Under the pieces are notes generated by a model. It ran no database searches. It was not told the origin of the DNA and was given only the letters and a program-made list of their open reading frames with translations. The position numbers were made by a program, and so were the translations under genes. Below, one piece after another: positions 56,135 through 64,000 of a DNA stretch of 64,000 bases (positions are counted from its first letter, which is position 1; each line of letters begins with the position of its first letter). Source of the stretch: VXYL01 sp965243095 (lineage in GTDB: Bacteria > Pseudomonadota > Gammaproteobacteria > Pseudomonadales > Azotimanducaceae); the NCBI GenBank assembly GCA_965243095.1, contig OZ251530.1, positions 2,976,001 through 3,040,000 of the forward strand, written 5' to 3'.

Positions 56135-57841
56135 TCAGGCTTCGTCCGCCAACGCTTGAACCGCATCATCGGTGGTGGGGAACACCTCGCCGCTGAGCCA
56201 GTCCGCCAAATCCGCGTATTCCAGCTGGTCGCGCAACGGCCCTTTCACCTCGCACAGATGCAGCGCAACATCCGCGCTGCGCAGTTGGCCGGCCAGCCGC
56301 CGCAGCATCTCCAACCCGGAAGCGTCCACGAAGTTCACCGCGCTCATCACCAACACCAGATGGCGCACCGAGGCGTCCCGGCTCAGCGCCAAGAGTTGCG
56401 TTTCGATCGGCTCGGCGTTGCCGAAGTGCAAGCTGCCGTCCACGCGCGCCGCCACCAAATGCGGCCACGTTCGCGTCGCAAAGCGCTCCACGTTGCGAAA
56501 GTGCGGCGTCTCGCCCAGCCGTCCGAGCACGGCGATGTGCGGATCGCTCGAAGTGCGCAAGAGCAGCGCCAGAGACACCGCCATGCCCACCAGCAGCCCC
56601 GCCTCCACGCCTAGGACGAGCACACCCGCAAATGTAGCGACGTGCGTTGCCGCATCCGGCCGGTGGAAGCGCCAGTGGTCGCGCAGCGAGCGGAAGTCCA
56701 GCAGCTCCCACACCGCAACGATCACCACCGCCGCCAACGCCGCTCTGGGCAGATGCAGGAACCACGGCGTAAGCCACAGCAGCGTAGCCGCCACCACCGC
56801 GGCGCAAAAGAGGGTGCTCACGGGCGTCCGCGCGCCGGCCGCCCGGTTGACGCTGGATCGCCCGAAGCTGCCGGCCACCGGATAGGTGCCCGTACACGCC
56901 GCGGTCACATTCGCCGCGCCGAGCGCGACCAGCTCCTGGTTGGCGTCGATGCGGCGCAGTTGGCGCGTGGCCAACGTCTTGCCCACGGAGTAGCTCTCGA
57001 CAAACACCACCAGGGCGATCAACGCCGCATGCGGCGCCAAGTCGCGCCAAAGCGCGAAGTCGAACAACGGCGCGCCGAGTGCCGGCAATCCACTCGGCAC
57101 GATGCCCACCGTATCGACATTGAGGCCGAACGCCGCCGTGGCGGCGGTAGCGCCGACCGCCACCACCATTGGCCCGGCGCGGCTGAGCGCATGATTCGCG
57201 CTCAGCTTGGGCAAGAGTGTTCCCGTGTGCCGGCGGACAACCCACAAAAGCCCGATGCTGACCGAGCCGATCAGCACCGCCACGGGATTGAGCTCCGGCA
57301 GCGCTTGCACGAGCGCCGTCGCTTGCGCGCCCAGATTCGCGGCTTGGCCAGCGCTGACGCCGATCATGGCGGCAAGCTGGCTGACGAGAATCAAAATGGC
57401 CGCGGCGTTCACGAAGCCGCTGATGACCGGGTGGCTGAGCAAGCGCGCCAAACCGCCCAACCGCGCGAGCCGGAGCAGCAACAGCAGTACGCCGACTTGG
57501 GCGCTGAGCACGATGGCGATGTCCGCGTAGCGCTCGGAGTACGCCGGCGCGTATTCGCTCACCGTGGCCGCCACCATCAACGCCGCGATGGCCACCGGCC
57601 CCACCACCATCTGCCGCGACGAGCCGAGCACCGCGTACGCCACCAGCGGCGCGAGGCTTGCGTACAAGCCGGCTTCGGGCGGCAGGCCGGCGAGGTAGGC
57701 GTAGGCCATGCCCTGCGGCACCGCCACCACGGCCACCACCAGCCCCGCCACGCAGTCGTTGGACAGATCGTTCGTGCGATAGCCGCGTAGCGTGGCCAGC
57801 AGAGGTATGTATGTCGCCAAGCGTGCTGCCCGGCCCGGCAT
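56135..57841 (-). CDS. SulP-family anion (sulfate-type) transporter with STAS domain
   Basis: 568 residues from the ATG at 57841; a TTG 14 codons earlier is not needed. The membrane part (residues 15-400) has 10 or more hydrophobic segments with the SulP signatures 'AVPQGMAYAYLAGLPPEAGL' and 'VGPVAIAALM', and 'GTYPVAGSFGRSSVN'. A cytoplasmic STAS domain (about 450-560) carries 'LVLVMSAVNFVDASGLEML'. It imports sulfate, bicarbonate or other anions; which one cannot be read here. Divergent from the exported hydrolase gene. Confidence 0.92.
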   Translation of the reverse strand: MPGRAARLATYIPLLATLRGYRTNDLSNDCVAGLVVAVVAVPQGMAYAYLAGLPPEAGLYASLAPLVAYAVLGSSRQMVVGPVAIAALMVAATVSEYAPAYSERYADIAIVLSAQVGVLLLLLRLARLGGLARLLSHPVISGFVNAAAILILVSQLAAMIGVSAGQAANLGAQATALVQALPELNPVAVLIGSVSIGLLWVVRRHTGTLLPKLSANHALSRAGPMVVAVGATAATAAFGLNVDTVGIVPSGLPALGAPLFDFALWRDLAPHAALIALVVFVESYSVGKTLATRQLRRIDANQELVALGAANVTAACTGTYPVAGSFGRSSVNRAAGARTPVSTLFCAAVVAATLLWLTPWFLHLPRAALAAVVIVAVWELLDFRSLRDHWRFHRPDAATHVATFAGVLVLGVEAGLLVGMAVSLALLLRTSSDPHIAVLGRLGETPHFRNVERFATRTWPHLVAARVDGSLHFGNAEPIETQLLALSRDASVRHLVLVMSAVNFVDASGLEMLRRLAGQLRSADVALHLCEVKGPLRDQLEYADLADWLSGEVFPTTDDAVQALADEA

Positions 57842-57864
57842 GGCTGCCCCGCGTTCCGCGAACT

Positions 57865-57893
57865 TTGACCAATGGTAATGCAAGGCGTAGAGT
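57865..57893 (+). promoter_or_regulatory. Sigma-70-like promoter for the SGNH hydrolase gene
   Basis: TTGACC (57865-57870) and TAGAGT (57888-57893) with the optimal 17-base spacer, matching five and four of six consensus positions. The predicted start, near 57900, is about 25 bases before the ATG, leaving a short leader that contains GGGGGAGG as ribosome site. Confidence 0.55.
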
Positions 57894-57924
57894 GCGGTGG
57901 TTGTCTGGGAACCGCGGGGGAGGC

Positions 57925-58644
57925 ATGGTGCAAGCGTGGTTGAGAAGAGTCGCCGCGGCCGTTGGAGTGGCGGCGACGGGTTTCTGCGCGACGTTCGCTT
58001 TGGCGGAATACCCGCCGGACGACTTGGAACGCTACCGCGAGGCGATAGACAACTATCTCGCCTCCGAAGCGGACGCGCCGCCGCCCAAGGGCGCCATCGT
58101 CGGCACCGGCAGTTCGAGCATGCTGTTCTGGCGCGGCATCAAAGAAGACTTGGCGCCGCTCACCATCATCCCGCGCGGCTTCGGCGGCAGCACCATGCCC
58201 GATCTGCGCCATTTCTTGGGCGAGCTCGTGTTCCGCCACGCGCCCCGCGCCGTGCTCATCTACGAAGGCGACAACGACGTCTTCCTAGGCGCTACCCCGG
58301 CGCAGATTCTCGAACATTTCGACGCCATCGTCGCCGCCATCCACGAACGCCTGCCCAAGACGCGCATCTACATCTTGGCGGTGAAGCCGAGCGTGGCGCG
58401 TTGGCATCTCTGGGACGCCATGCGCGCCACCAACGCGCTCTTCGCCTCCCGCGCCGAGGCGGACCCGCTGCTCACCTACATCGACATCGCCACGCCCATG
58501 CTCAACGAAGCCGGCGAGCCGCGTCCGGACATCTTCATCCGCGACAAGCTGCACATGAACCCCGCCGGCTACGACATCTGGCGCGAGGTGGTGCGGCCGA
58601 TCCTGCTGGCCGCCGAAGGCGCGGCGGAGGAAACCGCGCAATAA
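57925..58644 (+). CDS. Exported SGNH/GDSL-type hydrolase
   Basis: 239 residues with a signal peptide ('VAAAVGVAATGFCATFALA', cleavage near residue 27). SGNH blocks are present: nucleophile region 'IVGTGSSSMLFW', Gly in 'PRGFGGSTMPD', Asn in 'IYEGDNDVF', and Asp/His in 'RDKLHMNPAGY'. This looks like a periplasmic esterase or acetyl-hydrolase acting on lipids or polysaccharide, substrate unknown. It has its own promoter and ends 14 bases before a toxin-antitoxin-like pair. Confidence 0.85.
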   Translation: MVQAWLRRVAAAVGVAATGFCATFALAEYPPDDLERYREAIDNYLASEADAPPPKGAIVGTGSSSMLFWRGIKEDLAPLTIIPRGFGGSTMPDLRHFLGELVFRHAPRAVLIYEGDNDVFLGATPAQILEHFDAIVAAIHERLPKTRIYILAVKPSVARWHLWDAMRATNALFASRAEADPLLTYIDIATPMLNEAGEPRPDIFIRDKLHMNPAGYDIWREVVRPILLAAEGAAEETAQ

Positions 58645-58658
58645 GAGCGCTCTCGCCC

Positions 58659-58898
58659 ATGCCCACCCAACGCGCACCCACCCCTGTCAAGCTGTTGGAA
58701 CACGAGCCGTTCCGCCCTGAGTCTGTGGAGGAGCGTTACCGGCTTCTGGAGGCAGCCTGCGAAATGGCGGCCGAGCAGCTGCGGTTCCGTTTCCCGGGCG
58801 TCACCACACCTAGGGACAATCAGGCACCGTTGCCCGCATCCAGTCGGGCGATCATCCGTCGGTTGGCGCGGGAGAGCCGCGAGCGTCGGCGTGGCTGA
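58659..58898 (+). CDS. Small protein coupled to nucleotidyltransferase, antitoxin-like
   Basis: 79 residues from the ATG at 58659. Charged, helical, with 'KLLEHEPFRPESVEERYRLL' and an Arg-rich end ('RRLARESRERRRG'). I recognise no family. Its last eight bases overlap the start of the nucleotidyltransferase gene, the layout of toxin-antitoxin pairs in which a small first gene neutralises the second. The ribosome site is weak. Confidence 0.55.
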   Translation: MPTQRAPTPVKLLEHEPFRPESVEERYRLLEAACEMAAEQLRFRFPGVTTPRDNQAPLPASSRAIIRRLARESRERRRG

Positions 58899-59460
58899 AC
58901 GAACCGCGTGCTCGATCGCACGGCGACTTGCCGACGTTCTGGAAGCCCACGACATCCCCTACGCCATCGGCGGGGCGCTCGCATTGGGCTACTACGTCGA
59001 GCCGCGCGGCACGGTGGACGTGGACATCAACATTTTCGTCACGCCGCCGGATGCCATCAAAGCGCTGCTTCATACGCTCGCCGAAGTCGGCTTCCAAGTG
59101 GAGCGACCAGACACGGTGTTGCGGACAGCAACTCAAGACGGCCAGTTCCGCGGGCGCATCGACGGTGTGCGCGTCGACGTCTTCGTCCCGGCGATCGACT
59201 ACTACGCATCCTTGCAGCAACGGCGCCGGCGCGTGGCGCTCGGCGGCGCCGACGTGTGGGTGCTCGGCGCCGAAGATTTGGCGGTGCTCAAGCTGATGTT
59301 CTTCCGCCCCAAGGACATCGCCGACCTGCACGCTTTGGCGCGGGACTATGGTGAACAGCTCGACGCGGCGGCCGTGCGCGCGCAAGTCGCCGCGCTGATT
59401 GGCGAGGACGACGTGCGCGTTTCCGAGTGGGACAAGATCGTCGCAGCCGCACAGGGCTGA
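58891..59460 (+). CDS. AbiEii-like nucleotidyltransferase
   Basis: 189 residues from a GTG overlapping the previous gene. The nucleotidyltransferase fold signature is at the N-terminus: Gly27-Gly28 in 'IGGALALGYY', Arg39 and Thr41, then the metal-binding 'DVDI' (Asp43, Asp45). A third acidic residue could be Asp80-90 in 'RIDGVRVDVFV'. 'GAEDLAVLKLMFFRPKDIAD' is typical of the AbiEii/AbiGii and DUF6036 group, several of which are toxins that modify tRNA. Toxin function is inferred from family and gene pairing. Confidence 0.8.
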   Translation: MAERTACSIARRLADVLEAHDIPYAIGGALALGYYVEPRGTVDVDINIFVTPPDAIKALLHTLAEVGFQVERPDTVLRTATQDGQFRGRIDGVRVDVFVPAIDYYASLQQRRRRVALGGADVWVLGAEDLAVLKLMFFRPKDIADLHALARDYGEQLDAAAVRAQVAALIGEDDVRVSEWDKIVAAAQG

Positions 59461-59599
59461 GATTCGCCCCGATTGCCCATGTGCAAGCCGCCGCCGCTAG
59501 CAAGACGTCAAAAAACGTCGCGCACCGGTCGTGCGTCCATTGGTTGCGCCCCCAGCGGCGTTGCGGTAGCGTGACCGTAGTAGGGCATCGGGGTCTTCC

Positions 59600-60706
59600 A
59601 TGTACGTTCAAGCCGCTATCGCCACGGGTGCCGGCCAACCCCTCGCCATCGACACCGTGCGCCTTGACGGGCCGCGCGAGGGCGAGGCGCTGGTGGAGAT
59701 CAAGGCCACCGGCGTTTGCCACACGGACGCCTACACGCTCTCGGGCGCGGATCCGGAGGGGCTGTTTCCGGCCATTCTGGGCCACGAGGGTGCCGGTGTC
59801 GTCGTGGACGTGGGGCCGGGCGTGGGCAGCGTGGAAGTGGGCGACCATGTGATTCCGCTCTACACGCCGGAATGTGGCGCGTGCAAGTTCTGCACCTCCG
59901 GCAAGACGAACCTGTGCGGCGCCATCCGCGAAACGCAAGGCCGTGGCGTGATGCCCGACGGCACCTCGCGGTTCTCGCGGGGCGAGGAGACGATCCTGCA
60001 TTACATGGGAACGTCGACGTTCGCCAACTACACCGTGGTGCCGGAGATCGCGCTGGCGAAGATCCGCAGCGACGCGCCGTTCGACAAGGTGTGCTACATC
60101 GGCTGCGGCGTCACCACGGGCCTCGGCGCGGTGATGAACACGGCGAAGGTGGAGGCGGGCGCCAACGTGGCGGTGTTCGGCTTGGGCGGCATCGGGTTGA
60201 ACGTCATCCAAGGGGCGCGCATGGCCGGCGCCGAGCGCATCATCGGCGTGGACGTGAACCCGGCCAAACGGGATCTGGCGGGCCGTTTCGGCATGACGGA
60301 CTTCCTCAACCCGAAGGAGGTGGACGACGTGACCGCGGCCATCGTCGACATGACCGACGGCGGCGTGGACTACTCGTTCGAGTGCATCGGCAACGTGGAC
60401 GTGATGCGCCAAGCGCTGGAATGCTGCCACAAGGGCTGGGGCGAGAGCGTGATCATCGGCGTCGCCGGTGCCGGGCAGGAGATCAGCACCCGGCCGTTCC
60501 AGCTGGTCACCGGGCGCGTGTGGCGGGGCACGGCATTCGGCGGCGCGAAAGGGCGCACGGACGTGCCGAAGATCGTGGACTGGTACATGGACGGCAAGGT
60601 GAACATCGACGATCTCATCACCCACACGATGCCGCTCGCGGACATCAACAAGGCGTTCGACCTGATGCACGCGGGGGAGTCCATCCGCTCCGTCGTGGTG
60701 TATTGA
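59600..60706 (+). CDS. frmA: S-(hydroxymethyl)glutathione dehydrogenase / class III alcohol dehydrogenase
   Basis: 368 residues. Oxidises the glutathione adduct of formaldehyde with NAD+ and can reduce S-nitrosoglutathione. Catalytic zinc ligands are in 'GVCHTDAYT' and 'LGHEGAGVV'; the four structural-zinc cysteines lie in 'ECGACKFCTSGKTNLC'; NAD-binding is 'GLGGIGLNVIQGA'. 'AFGGAKGRTDVP' is the class III mark. No glyoxalase-like or FrmR regulator is next to it. Its TGA overlaps the ATG of an amidohydrolase (TGATG). Confidence 0.96.
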   Translation: MYVQAAIATGAGQPLAIDTVRLDGPREGEALVEIKATGVCHTDAYTLSGADPEGLFPAILGHEGAGVVVDVGPGVGSVEVGDHVIPLYTPECGACKFCTSGKTNLCGAIRETQGRGVMPDGTSRFSRGEETILHYMGTSTFANYTVVPEIALAKIRSDAPFDKVCYIGCGVTTGLGAVMNTAKVEAGANVAVFGLGGIGLNVIQGARMAGAERIIGVDVNPAKRDLAGRFGMTDFLNPKEVDDVTAAIVDMTDGGVDYSFECIGNVDVMRQALECCHKGWGESVIIGVAGAGQEISTRPFQLVTGRVWRGTAFGGAKGRTDVPKIVDWYMDGKVNIDDLITHTMPLADINKAFDLMHAGESIRSVVVY

Positions 60707-61731
60707 TGGCGCGCGGCGCACCGGGATTCGTGGCGATGGAAAGGGAAGAATGGCTGGCGCAGGTGCGCGAGGAGGTGCTGGAACCGGATCTGCCCATCTG
60801 CGATCCGCACCACCACCTTTGGGATTATGCGCAAGGCCGCTACCTGCTCGACGAACTGCTCGCGGACATCGGCAGCGGCCACAACGTGGTCTCCACCGTG
60901 TTCATGGAATGTGGCTCGATGTACCGTGCGGACGGTGCCGAGGCGCTGAAGCCGGTGGGCGAAACCGAGTTCGTCAACGGCGTCGCGGCGATGAGCGCCA
61001 GCGGCGGCTACGGCGATGCCCGGGCGTGCGCGGCGATCGTCGGCTACGCGGACTTGAATCTGGGCGCCGCGGTCGGGGATGTGTTGGACGCGCACACGGC
61101 CGCCAGCCCGCGCTTTCGCGGCATTCGCCACGCATCGGGCTGGGACGCCAGCGACGAGATTCGCAACTCGCACACCGCGCCGACCGCGGGAATGTTGGCG
61201 GACGCCACGTTCCGCGCCGGGTTCGCGGAACTCGGCAAGCGGAACATGACGTTCGACGCCTGGCTCTACCACCCGCAGATTCCCGAACTCACGGACTTGG
61301 CGCGGGCGTTCCCGGACCAACCTATCGTCTTCGATCACTTCGGCGGGCCGCTCGGCATCGGCCCCTACGCCGGCAAGCGGGCGGAGATCTTCGCCTATTG
61401 GAAAGACGCCGTGGCCGAACTCGCCGCGTGCCCCAACGTGGTGGCGAAACTCGGCGGCCTGGTGATGGCGCTCAACGGTTTCGGTTTTCACAAACGCGAA
61501 CGACCGGCGACATCCGAGGAGCTGGTGGCCGCCACCCGCGACTACCATTTGCACATGATCGACTGCTTCGGCCCATCCCGCTGCATGTTCGAGAGCAACT
61601 TCCCGGTGGACAAGGTGAGCTGTTCCTACCGGGTGCTGTGGAACTCGTTCAAGCGCTTGGCCGCGGACTTTTCGGCCGGCGAGAAGGCGGCGTTGTTCCA
61701 CGACACGGCGGTGCGGGTGTATCGCGTTTAG
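60706..61731 (+). CDS. Amidohydrolase_2 family metal-dependent hydrolase
   Basis: 341 residues from the ATG that shares a base with the frmA stop. The N-terminal 'LPICDPHHHLWDYAQGRYLL' has the metal-binding His-x-His of TIM-barrel hydrolases. 'PIVFDHFGGPLG' gives the later His, and 'CMFESNFPVDK' replaces the usual catalytic Asp region. This subfamily contains lactonases (for example for pyranone or dicarboxylate lactones). Coupling to frmA suggests a role in aldehyde or one-carbon metabolism, but a substrate cannot be named. Confidence 0.88.
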   Translation: MARGAPGFVAMEREEWLAQVREEVLEPDLPICDPHHHLWDYAQGRYLLDELLADIGSGHNVVSTVFMECGSMYRADGAEALKPVGETEFVNGVAAMSASGGYGDARACAAIVGYADLNLGAAVGDVLDAHTAASPRFRGIRHASGWDASDEIRNSHTAPTAGMLADATFRAGFAELGKRNMTFDAWLYHPQIPELTDLARAFPDQPIVFDHFGGPLGIGPYAGKRAEIFAYWKDAVAELAACPNVVAKLGGLVMALNGFGFHKRERPATSEELVAATRDYHLHMIDCFGPSRCMFESNFPVDKVSCSYRVLWNSFKRLAADFSAGEKAALFHDTAVRVYRV

Positions 61732-61776
61732 CCGGCGCCCGCGCCCGGTCGGCCGTGCGGCGCGGACGGCGTGTCC

Positions 61777-63297
61777 ATGAACGTCGCCCAGCGCGGCTGG
61801 CTGCAAGCGGCCGGGGCGTTTCTGGATCGGCGCGTCCTGGCGTTGGCGCTGCTGGGTTTTTCCGCCGGCTTGCCGCTGCTGCTCATCTTCGGAACGCTCG
61901 GGCTTTGGCTGCGGGAGGCGGGATTCGAGCGCAGCGCCGTCACCTACTTCAGCTGGGCGGCGCTCGGCTACTCGTTCAAGTTCGTCTGGGCGCCCTTGGT
62001 GGACAAGCTGCCGCTGCCGGTGCTGGGCCGGCGGCTTGGCCAACGGCGCTCGTGGATGCTGCTGGCGCAGCTGGGCATCATCGGCGCGCTGGTGTTGATG
62101 GCGAACACGGATCCGGTGGAAGCCGGGCTGACGGCCATGGCCGTGGGGGCCGTGGCGCTCGGTTTCTCCTCGGCCACGCAAGACATCGTAATAGACGCCT
62201 ATCGGATCGAAGCGGCCGATGAATCCATGCAGGCGCTGCTGTCGTCCGCCTACGTCGCCGGCTACCGGGTTGGCATGGTCGTCGCCGGCGCCGGTGCGCT
62301 CTATCTTGCCGACAGTCTCGGCACCACCGCGGAGCACTACGTGTACGCGGCTTGGCGGTGGACCTATCTCTGCATGGCCGCGGCGGCGCTGGTTGGCGTC
62401 TGCACCACCCTTGCGGTGCCCGAGCCCGTGCGCCGACGCGCCGCGGCGTATCTGCACTCCACCACCGACTATCTGCGGTTCGTGACGTTCTTCGTGCTGG
62501 TGGTGGCCACGTTTGTCGTCGGCGCGGCGAACTTTCCCGGCTTTGGCGGCGGCGGAGGATTGCGCGGCTTCGCGTGGGAGGCGTTGCGGCTGCTGACGGC
62601 GCTGGCGGCGGCGTTGGGCGTTGCCTGGGCGTGTGTTCGCGTGGGCCTTGTGCGCCGCGAGATGGCGCGCGACACCTACGTCGACCCGGTGCGCGACTTT
62701 TTCTCGCGCTACGGCCGCGGCGCGTTGACGATCTTGCTGTTGGTGGGGTTCTACCGCGTGTCGGACATCGTGCTCGGCACCATCGCCAACGTGTTCTACT
62801 TGGACATGGGCTACAGCAAGGACGTGATCGCCAACGCGACCAAGCTCTTCGGCATTTGGATGACCATCCTCGGCGGTTTCCTCGGCGGCTGGCTGGCGCT
62901 GCGGTTCGGCACGTTGCGCGTGTTGATGCTCGGCGCGGTGCTCACCGTGGTCACCAATCTGCTGTTCATCGCGCTTGCCCAAGCGCCCGGCGACGTGGCG
63001 CGGCTGTACGCGGTGGTGGTGGCGGACAACCTCACCGCGGGCTTGGCCACGGCGGCGTTCGTGGCCTACCTGTCGAGCCTCACCAGCCTCTCCTTCACGG
63101 CCATGCAGTACGCTATCTTCAGTTCCCTGATGACGCTCTTCCCCAAGCTGCTGGGCGGCTATTCCGGCACGATCGTCGACTCCTTCGGCTACGAGTGGTT
63201 CTTCCTCGGCGCGGCGCTCATCGGTGTGCCGGTGTTGCTGCTGGTGACCTTGGCGAAACGCTACGCCGCCGCCAATCCGGAGCCGGCGCATCCGTAG
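61777..63297 (+). CDS. AmpG-like major facilitator transporter
   Basis: 506 residues from the ATG at 61777 (a GTG at 61771 is also in frame). About 12-14 membrane segments. 'LLGFSAGLPLLLIFGTLGLW' and 'KFVWAPLVDKLPLP' followed by 'GRRLGQRRSW' are AmpG-type signatures, and 'SSATQDIVIDAYRIE' is the family's TM4 mark. AmpG imports anhydromuropeptides for wall recycling. Members outside Enterobacteria also carry other solutes, so muropeptide import is likely but not certain. The C-terminal 'VAYLSSLTSLSFTAMQYAIF' agrees. Confidence 0.88.
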   Translation: MNVAQRGWLQAAGAFLDRRVLALALLGFSAGLPLLLIFGTLGLWLREAGFERSAVTYFSWAALGYSFKFVWAPLVDKLPLPVLGRRLGQRRSWMLLAQLGIIGALVLMANTDPVEAGLTAMAVGAVALGFSSATQDIVIDAYRIEAADESMQALLSSAYVAGYRVGMVVAGAGALYLADSLGTTAEHYVYAAWRWTYLCMAAAALVGVCTTLAVPEPVRRRAAAYLHSTTDYLRFVTFFVLVVATFVVGAANFPGFGGGGGLRGFAWEALRLLTALAAALGVAWACVRVGLVRREMARDTYVDPVRDFFSRYGRGALTILLLVGFYRVSDIVLGTIANVFYLDMGYSKDVIANATKLFGIWMTILGGFLGGWLALRFGTLRVLMLGAVLTVVTNLLFIALAQAPGDVARLYAVVVADNLTAGLATAAFVAYLSSLTSLSFTAMQYAIFSSLMTLFPKLLGGYSGTIVDSFGYEWFFLGAALIGVPVLLLVTLAKRYAAANPEPAHP

Positions 63298-63331
63298 GCC
63301 GGCCGGCCAAGGGTGTCGCGCTGTGCGGATC

Positions 63332-64000
63332 ATGCCGCCCACAAGGAACCCCGGTTGGCTGTGGGATGGCGTGGTTGGCGCCGCGGCGGCGTCGGGGCCG
63401 TTGGCCTTGTACATGCTGACGCTGCCGCGCACGGTGGTGCTGGAGGACGATGGCCTGTTCCTGATGGCGGGCGAGCACCTGGGCATCGCCCATCCGCCGG
63501 GCTACCCGCTGTACACGCTGATCTGCCACCTGTTCATGCAGCTTCCGCTCGGCAACCCGGCGGTGCTGGGTCACCTCTCCAGCGCGGTGCTCGGCGCCTT
63601 GGCGTGTGCCGGGGTGTACGCCTGCGCCCGGCTGCTGGGCGCGTCGCGGCTGCCGAGCTTGGTCGCGGCCTGGCTGTTCGGCGCTTCGGAGCACTTTTGG
63701 TCGCAAGCCATCATCGCCGAGGTGTACACCTTCAACGCCGCGCTGTTCTTCGCCGCCTTCGCCTTGATTCTGCACGGCGGCCGTGGGCAACGCCTCTGGC
63801 CGTGGTTCGCCGCGGCGGCGCTCTATGGTTTCGGCTTGGCGAACCACTGGCCGCTGATGGTGTTGGCGACGCCCGGGTTGGCGGTGGCGGCGGCCTCGGG
63901 GCTGGCGCGGATTCCGCACCGACTGCCGTGGCTCGCCGTTGTTGGGTTCGCCTGCGCCAGCCTGCCTTATGCGTGGATGGTGCTGCGCTCTTGGCAGGAA
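63332..64000 (+). CDS. DUF2723-family membrane glycosyltransferase-like protein (3' end outside window)
   Basis: 223 codons from the ATG at 63332 to the window edge with no stop. 'LPRTVVLEDDGLFLMAGEHL' and 'GIAHPPGYPLYTLI' match DUF2723, where the early Asp pair and 'HPPGYP' loop resemble GT-C mannosyltransferase active sites (TMEM260-like). Several hydrophobic helices follow. Likely an inner-membrane sugar transferase. The gene starts 34 bases after the AmpG-like stop and is presumably in the same transcription unit. Confidence 0.82.
   Translation, partial: MPPTRNPGWLWDGVVGAAAASGPLALYMLTLPRTVVLEDDGLFLMAGEHLGIAHPPGYPLYTLICHLFMQLPLGNPAVLGHLSSAVLGALACAGVYACARLLGASRLPSLVAAWLFGASEHFWSQAIIAEVYTFNAALFFAAFALILHGGRGQRLWPWFAAAALYGFGLANHWPLMVLATPGLAVAAASGLARIPHRLPWLAVVGFACASLPYAWMVLRSWQE

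Noticed and set aside
59504..59519. GACGT/ACGTC inverted repeat with an A-rich loop after the nucleotidyltransferase gene
   Set aside because: Only five base pairs and no T-run; too weak to call a terminator or operator.
60370..63486. Minus-strand frame of about 1,000 codons opposite frmA, the amidohydrolase and the AmpG-like gene
   Set aside because: It spans three well-supported plus-strand genes, and its translation is low complexity.

Overview
This is a GC-rich bacterial chromosome segment in which nearly all coding sequence ends codons in G or C. The set and layout of housekeeping genes (a SUF cluster with SufT, glyA, ssb close to and divergent from uvrA, frmA-type formaldehyde dehydrogenase) fits a proteobacterium, most likely a gammaproteobacterium. 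That placement is inference from gene content, not from a marker phylogeny. No rRNA, tRNA, CRISPR array, transposase or phage gene was seen.

Region 1 (2-25525) is one reading frame of at least 8,507 codons, open at the left window edge. It encodes a giant, presumably exported, modular surface protein. In order it has bacterial beta-sandwich repeats, four tandem cassettes of about 1,140 residues (Calx-beta-like domains, two GLUG blocks with Asp-rich calcium-type loops, a putative Ig-like domain), a Calx-beta array built from 486-residue super-repeats, a fibronectin type III domain, internalin-like leucine-rich repeats, and a duplicated C-terminal module. A copper amine oxidase follows 18 bases later, and a convergent short-chain dehydrogenase comes next.

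Region 2 (28342-38210) is an iron-sulfur assembly locus, sufB-sufC-sufD-sufS and sufA-sufT-sufE, with overlapping start and stop codons inside each half. The halves are separated by about 3.9 kb holding three exported proteins of unknown function (one with a Cys box like LRAT/NlpC enzymes, one internally duplicated helical repeat protein, one lipoprotein) and a sulfotransferase. A promoter-like sequence lies just after sufS.

Region 3 (38211-49139) is accessory in character. It has a small basic protein, a metallophosphoesterase, an ankyrin protein, a putative type II restriction-modification pair (convergent), a leucine-type amino acid dehydrogenase, a POT peptide transporter, a RecF-like ATPase, a DUF4143 ATPase and a NYN/OST-HTH protein. 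The last two are divergent and share an intergenic array of seven exact-length 23-bp tandem repeats, the most unusual non-coding feature of the window.

Region 4 (49171-64000) holds a PhyH-type dioxygenase, glyA, ssb, a sulfotransferase, uvrA, a SulP transporter, an exported SGNH hydrolase, a two-gene nucleotidyltransferase toxin-antitoxin-like unit, frmA translationally coupled to an amidohydrolase, an AmpG-like transporter, and the start of a DUF2723 membrane protein cut by the right edge. No stretch longer than 300 bases lacks a gene. Intergenic spaces with visible structure are listed as features.
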